This document shows positions 36,575-44,472 of a DNA stretch of 62,647 nucleotides, piece by piece. The notes beneath the pieces were generated by a model that saw nothing but the letters and a program-made list of their open reading frames with translations, searched no databases and had not been told where the DNA came from. The stretch comes from Leptolinea sp964424035 (GTDB lineage Bacteria; Chloroflexota; Anaerolineae; Anaerolineales; Anaerolineaceae). The stretch lies in contig CAYRHB010000003.1 of the NCBI GenBank assembly GCA_964424035.1, positions 1 to 62,647 on the forward strand, written 5' to 3'. The position numbers and the translations under genes are program-made. Position 1 is the first letter of the stretch. The number at the start of each line of letters is the position of its first letter.

Positions 36575-36604
36575 TTGCATAAAGCCATTTCATTTTGTCA
36601 TAAT
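36575..36604 (+). promoter_or_regulatory. Predicted promoter of the small lipoprotein
   Basis: TTGCAT (36575-36580) and CATAAT (36599-36604) are 18 bases apart, about 32 bases before the start codon at 36637. Confidence 0.55.
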
Positions 36605-36636
36605 TAGCCGTACGCGTCAAAAATTAAGGAGGAAAT

Positions 36637-37143
36637 ATGAAACGCAGTAAGACCTTATTTATTTCATTGGCAAGCTTGATGTTGATCGCCAGTCTGGCAG
36701 CCTGTGGTGGTGGCGCCCAACCAACAGCAGCAGCCGAACCCGTGAAACAGGAAGCCGTTGAACCCACGGCTGTACCGGAAAAAGCTGAACCAACCGAAGT
36801 ACCGCCAGCCGAACCCGCCCAACCGGCTGAACCCGCCGCAGCCGCACCGGCTGTGGATCCCAAATTCCCAGTTCCGCCAAACGCCAAAATTGTGATGAGC
36901 AATGATCAACTGGTGATTGCGTCGGTTGATATGTCCATGGAAGACACCATCAAGTTTTACCGCGATGACGCAGCTTCCAAAGGTTGGACTGAATATGAAC
37001 TTCTTACGACCATCACGGACAATGTCTTCAGTATGGCTTTCCGTGTTCCTGACCAGGCGGAAGAACTGGTTGTGCAGGGCACAGTGATTGATGAACATAA
37101 CCTTACCCTGAATGTGCGGTACGAAGAAACCGATGTGAACTAG
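36637..37143 (+). CDS. Small lipoprotein with Glu/Pro-rich linker
   Basis: A 168-residue protein. The signal ends with lipobox SLAAC (Cys23). A linker of about 50 residues rich in Ala, Glu and Pro follows, then a compact alpha/beta domain of about 95 residues (FPVPPNAKIVMSNDQLVIAS, TIKFYRDDAASKGWTEYE). The AAGGAGG site is near-perfect and a strong terminator follows, so expression should be high. The folded domain resembles small exported domains with a 'squeeze fluctuating terms' pattern, but I cannot name the family. Confidence 0.75.
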   Translation: MKRSKTLFISLASLMLIASLAACGGGAQPTAAAEPVKQEAVEPTAVPEKAEPTEVPPAEPAQPAEPAAAAPAVDPKFPVPPNAKIVMSNDQLVIASVDMSMEDTIKFYRDDAASKGWTEYELLTTITDNVFSMAFRVPDQAEELVVQGTVIDEHNLTLNVRYEETDVN

Positions 37144-37146
37144 ATC

Positions 37147-37178
37147 AAAAAAGGGAGGCTCAAGCCTCCCTTTTTTTT
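37147..37178. terminator. Bidirectional terminator between the lipoprotein gene and recO
   Basis: GGGAGGC and GCCTCCC pair around TCAA, flanked by A6 on one side and T8 on the other. It serves the lipoprotein on the plus strand and recO on the minus strand. Part of it encodes the last residues of RecO. Confidence 0.9.
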
Positions 37179-37930
37179 CGCACTTCATTGAGAAAGTCAG
37201 GTGTATTTAACCGCCTTTCCAGCAGGAACGTGTTGTAATACTGAAGTATGGATTCAACTTCGCGTTCAACCAGCGGGGAAGGGACAGCCTGAAGCAGGCG
37301 CGAATAAGCTGTCCGTTGGAAATTGCGGATATATTTCAACGATTCCATGGTTATAGGCCGGGCGTCAGGAACCAGGTGGGCACACTTCGGGCAAACAGCC
37401 CCACCCTGCACAGCAGAAAAAAACTGGTCTTGCGGTTGTATCTCTTCCCTGCAATGCACGCAATTGAATAGTTGCGGCCGGAAACCGACCATGTCCAACA
37501 TATGAAGTTCAAAATAATGAATGGCGGTAAAAATTGGATCTCCGCGTGACAGCCGTTCCAGGGTTTCCACAAGAAGTTGATACAAATTCCGGTTTTCACC
37601 TTCTTCGTATGAAAACCGGTCAACCAATTCCAATACGTATGCCGTCTCACCGGTGAGGATCAGATCTTCATGCAGCGGGAGGAAAAGGTCCAGGGCAACA
37701 GCCTGGGTGACGATCCATAAATCACGGGAACGCGAAAGCATCAGGCTGACGCGTGTGAAAGGTTCAAGATGCCCGGCTTTTCTGGAATGGATACGACGGA
37801 CACCTTTAGCCACTGCCCGAATGATCCCTGCTTCGCGGCTGAAAAGGGTCAACAGACGGTCCGCCTCCCCAATTTCCGCGTGACGGAGGACGATCGCCTC
37901 AGTTTTTAGAGATCGTTCAAATGAGGGCAC
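37160..37930 (-). CDS. recO: DNA repair protein RecO
   Basis: A 256-residue recombination mediator that helps RecR load RecA at gaps. The N-terminal OB-fold is seen (KTEAIVLRHAEIGEADRLLT, RAVAKGVRRIHS). A helical domain follows, with a zinc ribbon having Cys pairs in NCVHCREEI and VCPKCAHL. The start appears to be GTG, 3 bases after the cdd stop, without a clear Shine-Dalgarno, so coupling is likely. Last gene of glmU-corC-cdd-recO. Confidence 0.92.
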   Translation of the reverse strand: MPSFERSLKTEAIVLRHAEIGEADRLLTLFSREAGIIRAVAKGVRRIHSRKAGHLEPFTRVSLMLSRSRDLWIVTQAVALDLFLPLHEDLILTGETAYVLELVDRFSYEEGENRNLYQLLVETLERLSRGDPIFTAIHYFELHMLDMVGFRPQLFNCVHCREEIQPQDQFFSAVQGGAVCPKCAHLVPDARPITMESLKYIRNFQRTAYSRLLQAVPSPLVEREVESILQYYNTFLLERRLNTPDFLNEVRKKREA

Positions 37931-37933
37931 TTT

Positions 37934-38344
37934 TCAGCTTAATTGAAACTGTCCCGGATCAAATGCCTCGGGAAGCAGTTCGGCCAGGGTGGTTTCCCGC
38001 AGAAGTTCGCCTTCAGGGCTGCCGATCAGAACAACCATATCCTGGCTGAATTCAGCCAGCACCTGCCGGCAGGCGCCGCAGGGTGTTCCGGCATTTGGGG
38101 TGACAACCGCCACTGCCATGAAGAGCTTTTCACCTTCTGACACAGCTTTAAAAACCGCTGTACGCTCCGCACAAATACCATTTGGATAGGAAATATTCTC
38201 AATATTTACACCGGTATAGATCTTTCCTGTTGATGTGAGCAAAGCCGCTCCAACAGGATATTTGGAATAAGGCGCATACGCGAATTTTCGAACTTGTGCC
38301 GCCTGCCTGCAAAGTGTTATTTTCATTGCCTGATCCAATGCCAT
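37934..38344 (-). CDS. cdd: Cytidine deaminase
   Basis: A 136-residue enzyme of pyrimidine salvage, converting cytidine to uridine. The zinc site has CAERTAVFKAV, with the catalytic Glu, and PCGACRQVLAEF. The length suits the tetrameric class. GGAGG is 7 bases before the ATG, and the start lies 2 bases after the corC-like stop. Confidence 0.95.
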   Translation of the reverse strand: MALDQAMKITLCRQAAQVRKFAYAPYSKYPVGAALLTSTGKIYTGVNIENISYPNGICAERTAVFKAVSEGEKLFMAVAVVTPNAGTPCGACRQVLAEFSQDMVVLIGSPEGELLRETTLAELLPEAFDPGQFQLS

Positions 38345-38346
38345 AA

Positions 38347-39591
38347 CTAAACCTCCGTGTCTGAATTATCTTCCTTTTCATGAAGGTGCAGCTTGCGGAT
38401 CCTGCGACCGCTGACCTGTTCAACCTGAACCTGCCAACGCTCAAGCTCCAATTTCTCTCCACCCACCGGCATCTTTCCCATCATGGCCACAACATAGCCA
38501 CCGATGGTCTCTGCCAGATCGGGTGTAAGTTGTGTTTCAAATACAGAATTAAATACTTCCAGGTCCATCCAACCCTGAACAAGAAAATACCCTTCACCCA
38601 GCTGCTGGTAGGGCAACTCTTCTGCCGGGTCATATTCATCACGAATCTCGCCAATGATCTCCTCGAGAATATCCTCCAGTGTGACCAGGCCGGCCAAACC
38701 GCCGTATTCATCCACTACCATGGCGATATGAATACCCCGCTCCTGCATCTCACGCAGGAGTTCATCCACCTTTTTCGTTTCGGGAACAAAGAACGCTTCG
38801 CGCAACAATCCGGCCAGAGACCGCTGTTGCGCCTGTTCGTCTGTATGCTGGAGCAGATCCTTGGCATACAGGATTCCCACCACATTATCAAGGTCGTCTT
38901 CATATACCGGGATGCGGGAATGCCCGGTTCGGATAAAAGCTGAGATCGCTTCGCTGATCGGTGTGTTGATCTCCAACGCCCGTACATCAACGCGCGGCAC
39001 CATGACCTCACGGCAAAGAATGTCGCCAAATTCAAAGATCGACTGGATCATTCGCCGTTCTTCGGGTTCAAGTCCGCCGGTCTCATTGGCCGCTGCCGCC
39101 CACGTCTTCAGTTCTTCGGCTGTCACCGGTGTCAACCCCGGTTCTTCCCCCGGGGTGACAACCTTGATCGGTCGTGAATATGACGCCAATGGCCGGTTAA
39201 GGATGACCACCAGCCGGCTGATAAATTGCAGTCGCGCCAGCCAGCGGTCCGGTTGCCGCGCCACCAGTACCGTGGTCAATGTTTCAAGAAAATTTACCAG
39301 AGCCGCCCCAACAAGCGCAGCCAGAATAATGGACCACCAGAAGAAGAATTGAAGCGAAACGAGCAAACCGGCCATCAGAGCAGCCAGCAGAAAATGCAAA
39401 AAACTTCGGAAAACGTGCAGGGCGAAAATGGTTTCATCAGCCCCGCGTGTCAGGCTGATCACTGAATCCGATTTCGTAGAGCCGTCATTCACAGCGAAGA
39501 CGCTGGCGGATGATTCGGCAGACAATGTCGCGCTGACTATCAAGTCAGCGACCAGGGCGGCAATTAATCCAATACAAAAAGGTTCAATCAC
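38347..39591 (-). CDS. CBS-domain membrane protein, CorC/HlyC (CNNM-like) family
   Basis: A 414-residue protein. The N-terminal part has three or four membrane segments of a DUF21-like region. After a linker come EERRMIQSIFEFGDILCREV and a CBS pair (SRIPVYEDDLDNVVGILYAKD, HIAMVVDEYGGLAGLVTLED), ending in a CorC_HlyC domain (GYFLVQGWMDLEVFN). The family is linked to Mg/Co export or membrane ion balance. The start is GTG at 39591, overlapping the glmU stop by 8 bases; the longer open frame lies within glmU. Confidence 0.87.
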   Translation of the reverse strand: MIEPFCIGLIAALVADLIVSATLSAESSASVFAVNDGSTKSDSVISLTRGADETIFALHVFRSFLHFLLAALMAGLLVSLQFFFWWSIILAALVGAALVNFLETLTTVLVARQPDRWLARLQFISRLVVILNRPLASYSRPIKVVTPGEEPGLTPVTAEELKTWAAAANETGGLEPEERRMIQSIFEFGDILCREVMVPRVDVRALEINTPISEAISAFIRTGHSRIPVYEDDLDNVVGILYAKDLLQHTDEQAQQRSLAGLLREAFFVPETKKVDELLREMQERGIHIAMVVDEYGGLAGLVTLEDILEEIIGEIRDEYDPAEELPYQQLGEGYFLVQGWMDLEVFNSVFETQLTPDLAETIGGYVVAMMGKMPVGGEKLELERWQVQVEQVSGRRIRKLHLHEKEDNSDTEV

Positions 39592-40948
39592 TTTTTTCCA
39601 CTTTTCGGTGCGGCCGGGCCGGCACTCCGACCACCACTTCCCCGGCCGGAATATCATGCGTGACCACGGATCCCGCGCCTGTGCGGGCATTCTCCCCAAT
39701 ATTGAGGGGAGCCACCAGCATGGTGTCTGAGCCGATAAATACGTTGGCGCCAATGACCGTCGGATTCTTGTTCACACCATCAAAATTACAGGTAATGGTA
39801 CCGGCTCCGATATTTGTATTATCGCCTATATCAGCGTTCCCAATATAGGAGAAATGACCCATTTTTACACCCGGATGTAGGGTTGAGTCCTTCACCTCTC
39901 CAAAATTGCCCATATGGACGCCTTCCATCAAATGAGCGCCTTTTCGCAGGTGGGCAAAAGGCCCCATACTCACATGATCTTCCACTACAGCCTGTTCGAT
40001 CACCGCAGCCAGAATGGTGCATTGGCTGCCAATCTTTGAATCTTCGATAATACAATTTGGTCCTATATTTGTTCCTTCGCCGATGACCGTATTACCACGC
40101 AGGTGGGTGTTGGGGCCAATGGTTGAATCCCGGCCTATCTTGACCATGGGGCCAATATACGTGGATGCCGGATCGGTAATGGTGACCCCGAATTCCATCC
40201 ACTGGTAGTTGATCCTCTGGCGAAGCAGGGCTTCCGCTTCCGCCAGGTGTACACGGGTATTGATACCAACGGCTTCAGAGAAATCATCCAACACATTTGC
40301 CTGGACAGTTTTTCCATCTTCACGGGCAATAGCTACCACGTCTGTCAGGTAATATTCGCCTTTGGCAGAGACTTTCACCCTTTTCAGAGCTCCCCATAAC
40401 CATTCGGCGTCAAAACAGTAAATGCTCAGGTTCAATTCGTGAATGCCCAACTGTTCCGGTGTGCAGGCAGCTTCTTCCACAATGGCCTGAACGGAACCAT
40501 CCGCTGCCCGAATGATGCGGCCAAACCCATGCGGATCATCCGCGAAACCGGTCAACATGGTAACCGGCCCGGTGTTGGCCATCTGAGCATCTACCAGATG
40601 TTTCAATGTTGCGGGTCGGATAAGGGGCATATCTGCCGTGGTTACGATGAGCAATCCGGCTTCCGGCTTCAATAACTGCTCGGCTGTCATCACAGCATGG
40701 GCTGTGCCGAGCTGGGGTTGCTGGACAACAAAACGGGCGGCGTCTCCCACTGCCATCCGCACAGATTCGGCTCCATGACCGATCACCACGACCGGCGGAT
40801 TGGCGGTAAGGTCCCTGACGGCATCCAGGGAATATTGAATAAGCGGACGCCCGGAAAGGGGGTGCAGTACCTTTGGCAGATTGGAACGCATCCGGGTTCC
40901 CTGTCCTGCCGCCAGAATGACCGCCGAAAAAATTGGAGATTTATCCAT
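39584..40948 (-). CDS. glmU: Bifunctional GlcNAc-1-P uridyltransferase / glucosamine-1-P acetyltransferase
   Basis: A 454-residue enzyme making UDP-GlcNAc for the cell envelope. The N-terminal nucleotidyltransferase has AVILAAGQGTRMRSNLPKVL. The C-terminal left-handed beta-helix shows hexapeptide repeats (IGPNTHLRGNTVIGEGTNIG) and the acetyltransferase site region NFGEVKDSTLHPGVKMGHFS. First gene of a four-gene operon; its 3' end overlaps the next start. Confidence 0.95.
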   Translation of the reverse strand: MDKSPIFSAVILAAGQGTRMRSNLPKVLHPLSGRPLIQYSLDAVRDLTANPPVVVIGHGAESVRMAVGDAARFVVQQPQLGTAHAVMTAEQLLKPEAGLLIVTTADMPLIRPATLKHLVDAQMANTGPVTMLTGFADDPHGFGRIIRAADGSVQAIVEEAACTPEQLGIHELNLSIYCFDAEWLWGALKRVKVSAKGEYYLTDVVAIAREDGKTVQANVLDDFSEAVGINTRVHLAEAEALLRQRINYQWMEFGVTITDPASTYIGPMVKIGRDSTIGPNTHLRGNTVIGEGTNIGPNCIIEDSKIGSQCTILAAVIEQAVVEDHVSMGPFAHLRKGAHLMEGVHMGNFGEVKDSTLHPGVKMGHFSYIGNADIGDNTNIGAGTITCNFDGVNKNPTVIGANVFIGSDTMLVAPLNIGENARTGAGSVVTHDIPAGEVVVGVPARPHRKVEKSD

Positions 40949-41008
40949 GTTTCACCCGTTAAGACAAAAATGCCCCGCGGCACCCGCGAAGCGCTGATGG
41001 AAATTGCA

Positions 41009-41082
41009 TGGCTGGGGCGCCTGGATTCGAACCAAGATCCACAGATCCAAAGTCTGGTGTGCTGCCATTGCACTACGCCCCA
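41009..41082 (-). tRNA. tRNA-Gln (anticodon TTG)
   Basis: The cloverleaf reads on the minus strand. Acceptor stem TGGGGCG/CGCCCCA, D-stem GTGC/GCAC, anticodon loop CTTTGGA with TTG, T-arm CTTGG-TTCGAAT-CCAGG. The discriminator is G at 41012 and CCA is encoded (41011-41009). The first pair of the anticodon stem is a C-T mismatch; the rest is sound. It lies 60 bases upstream of glmU. Confidence 0.93.
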
Positions 41083-41166
41083 ATTCAGCCGGGTTACCCG
41101 GTAGGCTGGATTTTATCACAAGTTTGGAAAGCTCGGTTGGCCTGAGTATGATGATCTCTGGAGGTA

Positions 41167-42411
41167 CTATTTATCTTCTTTATCCGGTGGAAAGAGCCCC
41201 AAACTCGCTGCTTTATCAAAATCGATCGTATCTGGAAGTACCGCCCCGTTCCCCCCACCCGGTTCAGCGTCCCAGAATGCATCGGCTTCCTTGCGTTCTA
41301 CTTTTTTACCGGAGCCTTCCTGGGGCAGTTTTAATTCATCGGTATGCATGGGTTTATTTATTCCTTTTTCCAGCCCGAATCCACCGGATGATGGTTGAGG
41401 TTGATCCGGATCGGGTAATTGCGACAGCATATTCAGAATAAATTGCAAGCTGCCCCTGGATGTATACAGGGCTTTTGATACGCCTGCCGCTTCTGCCGGC
41501 TGAACTCCGGCAGGGAAAAACAACCAGATGAAGAAACGGCTGATGTGTGCCATGAAGATGTCTGACGCATGGGATGAAAACGTCACCATGCCCAGGGAAG
41601 TCGCATCATCCGGCTTATGATCCATTTTTTCCAGCGCACTGACAAGGCTTGAACACCCATTGATAAGCGGAGTTGGAAGGTCAAATCCTTCAGTCGATCC
41701 ACCACGAAACAAAACATGGCCAGAGAGTGTGGTAATGGCAACCGCTTCGGCATCGCAATCCTTCATCAGACGGGTCAAGCGTTGTTCCATATCCCGGGTG
41801 ATGGTGGCATCGTCCGGTGAATTGCCATCCGCTTTCTTCTCCGGTTTCGGTGCAGCAGCTTTCGTCGATGGAGTGGAGGGCGCTTTTACCGGAGTCTGTT
41901 CCGCGGATGAGGCTTCCGCCTTTTTTCTATCCGGTGATTGCTCTTCCATTTCCGGCCGGGGTGTGAGCGGCATGGTGACCTTGGTCGAAATGGGGGATTC
42001 TTTCGCAGGTTTGGTCTCCGGTTCGACCATGTCGCGGCTGAGATCGGAGAGCATGTTGTCGATCTTTGTCAACAGCAAGGGCATTTCCACCGGTTTCCGG
42101 TAGAACGCGTCAACACCCGCCGCACGGGTGCGGTCATCCAATCCGGCTTCCGCCAATCCGGAAACTGCAATGATCTTAATACGGGGGAAACGTGCCCGAA
42201 TGCGCCGAACCAGTTCAGTTCCCGATATCCCCGGCAACCGCAGGTCTGTAATGACCAGGTCAAACCGGGTTTTTAATGCTTCAAGCCATGCTTCTTCACC
42301 AGACAGGTAAACGGTGACCTGAAGGGGAATATCCAGGGTTGATAAAGCATCTTTGACAAGATTGGCGAATTCGGGTGCGTCATCAACGATGAGGATGCGC
42401 CGGGTTTGCAT
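41167..42411 (-). CDS. Response-regulator receiver with roadblock/LC7-like domain
   Basis: A 414-residue protein. Residues 4-118 are a receiver domain with Asp11/Asp12, phospho-acceptor Asp56 (DLVITDLRLPG), Ser84 and Lys106 (FYRKP). A charged Pro/Lys/Glu linker of about 75 residues follows. Residues about 215-340 fit a roadblock/LC7 fold (AEAVAITTLSGHVLFRGGST). The C-terminus is unstructured and acidic. Roadblock proteins regulate small Ras-like GTPases such as MglA in bacteria. No partner kinase or GTPase is nearby. The receiver is sure; the roadblock call is moderate. Confidence 0.75.
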   Translation of the reverse strand: MQTRRILIVDDAPEFANLVKDALSTLDIPLQVTVYLSGEEAWLEALKTRFDLVITDLRLPGISGTELVRRIRARFPRIKIIAVSGLAEAGLDDRTRAAGVDAFYRKPVEMPLLLTKIDNMLSDLSRDMVEPETKPAKESPISTKVTMPLTPRPEMEEQSPDRKKAEASSAEQTPVKAPSTPSTKAAAPKPEKKADGNSPDDATITRDMEQRLTRLMKDCDAEAVAITTLSGHVLFRGGSTEGFDLPTPLINGCSSLVSALEKMDHKPDDATSLGMVTFSSHASDIFMAHISRFFIWLFFPAGVQPAEAAGVSKALYTSRGSLQFILNMLSQLPDPDQPQPSSGGFGLEKGINKPMHTDELKLPQEGSGKKVERKEADAFWDAEPGGGNGAVLPDTIDFDKAASLGLFPPDKEDK

Positions 42412-42431
42412 GGTTTAATTATATCTGTAAG

Positions 42432-43430
42432 TTATGCGGCCGGGTTCGTTTTCCAGCAGGCTGACCAGTGCCCGGTTTCTGTCTCAATGAAGGCGGGTTC
42501 CTTCTCGTGACAAATTTCCATGGCAACAGGGCAACGCGGATGAAAACGGCAACCCGAAGGTGGATTAAGGGGGCTCGGTACATCACCCGTTAGAATAATG
42601 CGCTCGCGTTTTCCGCGCGCGCCAGGGATCGGGATAGCCGAAAGCAGAGCCCGCGTATACGGGTGCAGCGGATTTTCATACAGCGCCTTCTGATCAGCCA
42701 GCTCGACCATCTTCCCTAGGTACATCACCGCCACCCGGTCTGAGATGTGTTCGACCACACTCAGGTTGTGCGCGATGAACAGGTATGTAAGACCCAATTC
42801 CTTTTGAAGGTCACGAAGCAAGTTTAAAACCTGTGACTGGATGGATACATCCAAAGCGGAGACCGGTTCATCACAGACGATGAACTGTGGACGTAGTGCC
42901 AGAGCACGGGCGATTCCGATACGCTGACGTTGTCCACCAGAAAACTCATGGGGGAACCGGCGGGCATGGTATTCTTCAAGCCCAACGCGTTTAAGCATAT
43001 TAATGGTCGCATCGTACTGGTCTTTTGATGACCCGATATTGTGGATCTTCAACCCCTCCATGACAGAATCACCAATCGGCACACGCGGGTCCAGGGAAGC
43101 GTACGGATCCTGGAAGATGATCTGCATATTACGGCGAAGTTCTTTCATTTCCGCCGGTTGGAGGTTGAACACATCTTTTCCATCGAACACCATGCGTCCT
43201 GAGGTTGGTTCGGTCAGGCGGAGAATGGTGCGGCCAATGGTTGTCTTTCCACAACCCGATTCGCCCACCATGCCAAGGGTTTCACCCTTTCTGATGGTGA
43301 ATGACACATTGTCCACAGCCTGCACCTGTGCGATGGTGCGCTGCAAAACCCCACCCCTGACCGGGAAATGCTTTGTTAAGTTTTCTACCCGGATCAGGTC
43401 CGGTCGTCCGGCAAACGACTGCTCTGCCAT
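42432..43430 (-). CDS. Oligopeptide/dipeptide ABC transporter ATPase (OppF-like)
   Basis: A 332-residue nucleotide-binding subunit. Walker A is GESGCGKTT, the signature HEFSGGQRQRIGIARAL, and Walker B FIVCDEPVSALD. The C-terminal oligo_HPY region has SGCRFHPRCPVAMEICHEKE, typical of OppF/DppF. ATG at 43430 has GGAG at correct spacing. The start is 14 bases after the stop of the OppD-like gene. Confidence 0.92.
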   Translation of the reverse strand: MAEQSFAGRPDLIRVENLTKHFPVRGGVLQRTIAQVQAVDNVSFTIRKGETLGMVGESGCGKTTIGRTILRLTEPTSGRMVFDGKDVFNLQPAEMKELRRNMQIIFQDPYASLDPRVPIGDSVMEGLKIHNIGSSKDQYDATINMLKRVGLEEYHARRFPHEFSGGQRQRIGIARALALRPQFIVCDEPVSALDVSIQSQVLNLLRDLQKELGLTYLFIAHNLSVVEHISDRVAVMYLGKMVELADQKALYENPLHPYTRALLSAIPIPGARGKRERIILTGDVPSPLNPPSGCRFHPRCPVAMEICHEKEPAFIETETGHWSACWKTNPAA

Positions 43431-43444
43431 GATTCTCTCCAATA

Positions 43445-44464
43445 CTATTTCAGGGGGATGGGGGCTTTATGCTCATCCGATGACTGGTATAACCAACAAC
43501 GGACATGATGCCCCGGCTGTAATTCAACGAGTGGCGGATCCTGGCGGGTGCAAATATCGAGGTTATGCTCTTCGCGCAAGCGACAGCGGGGAGCGAACCG
43601 GCAGCCCACCGGAAGATTAATCAGGTTGGGAACATTCCCGGGAATGACATCCAGATGGTCCTGTACTTTACCCAGCACAGGGATGGAACCAATCAAACCC
43701 AGGGTATACGGATGATAAGGCTTTTTGAACAGAACATCCACTTCACTCTGCTCAACCACCTGGCCGGCATACATAACGGCCACACGGTCAGCCATATCAG
43801 AAATCACACCCAGGTCATGGGTGATCAACACAATGGATGCGCCTGTTTCTTTGCGCAGTTCCAGCATCAGGTCAAGAATCTGAGCCTGAATAGTCACATC
43901 AAGCGCGGTCGTGGGTTCATCGGCGATCAACAGGCGGGGGTTGAGTGCCAATCCCATGGCAATCATCACACGCTGTGCCTGTCCACCGGACATTTCATGC
44001 GGATACGCGTGCGCTTTTCTTTCCGGATCGGGTATGCCAACCTGGCGCAGCAGTTCCACCGCGCGATTCCAGGATTCCGTCTTCGATAGTTTTTGATGGA
44101 TCTGTAAGACTTCCGCAACCTGTTCCCCGGCGGTAAAAACCGGGTTCAAACTGGATTGCGGCTGCTGGAAGATCATCGACATACGATCTCCGCGCATCTT
44201 GATCATTTCATCTTCAGGTAAAGTCAACAGGTTGCGTCCGTCGAATGTGATCTCGCCCGAGACAATCTTCCCCGGAACACCAACCAGGCGCATAACTGAC
44301 AGCGAGGTTACGCTCTTACCGCAACCCGATTCCCCCACCAGGCCAAGAATTTCCCCCGGATAAACCTCAAAATCCACACCATCAACCGCCTTAACAACAC
44401 CATCTTCGGTATAAAAATAGGTTCGGAGGTCTTTGACCTGTAACAGAGGGTCCTTTTTTTTCAT
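43445..44464 (-). CDS. Oligopeptide/dipeptide ABC transporter ATPase (OppD-like)
   Basis: A 339-residue nucleotide-binding subunit. Walker A is GESGCGKSV, the signature HEMSGGQAQRVMIAMGLALN, and Walker B LLIADEPTTALD. The C-terminus has the Cys motif of the oligo_HPY domain (VGCRFAPRCRLREEHNLDIC). AAGGA precedes ATG 44464. Eight bases separate it from the solute-binding gene upstream. Confidence 0.92.
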   Translation of the reverse strand: MKKKDPLLQVKDLRTYFYTEDGVVKAVDGVDFEVYPGEILGLVGESGCGKSVTSLSVMRLVGVPGKIVSGEITFDGRNLLTLPEDEMIKMRGDRMSMIFQQPQSSLNPVFTAGEQVAEVLQIHQKLSKTESWNRAVELLRQVGIPDPERKAHAYPHEMSGGQAQRVMIAMGLALNPRLLIADEPTTALDVTIQAQILDLMLELRKETGASIVLITHDLGVISDMADRVAVMYAGQVVEQSEVDVLFKKPYHPYTLGLIGSIPVLGKVQDHLDVIPGNVPNLINLPVGCRFAPRCRLREEHNLDICTRQDPPLVELQPGHHVRCWLYQSSDEHKAPIPLK

Positions 44465-44472
44465 AATTTTCC

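Noticed and set aside
36455..36636. T-box riboswitch before the glycyl-tRNA synthetase gene
   Set aside because: No T-box consensus or specifier/antiterminator structure is visible in the short region upstream of the start.
40949..41008. Promoter for the glmU operon next to the tRNA
   Set aside because: No -35/-10 pair with acceptable spacing was found; glmU may be read from the tRNA promoter, but this cannot be shown.
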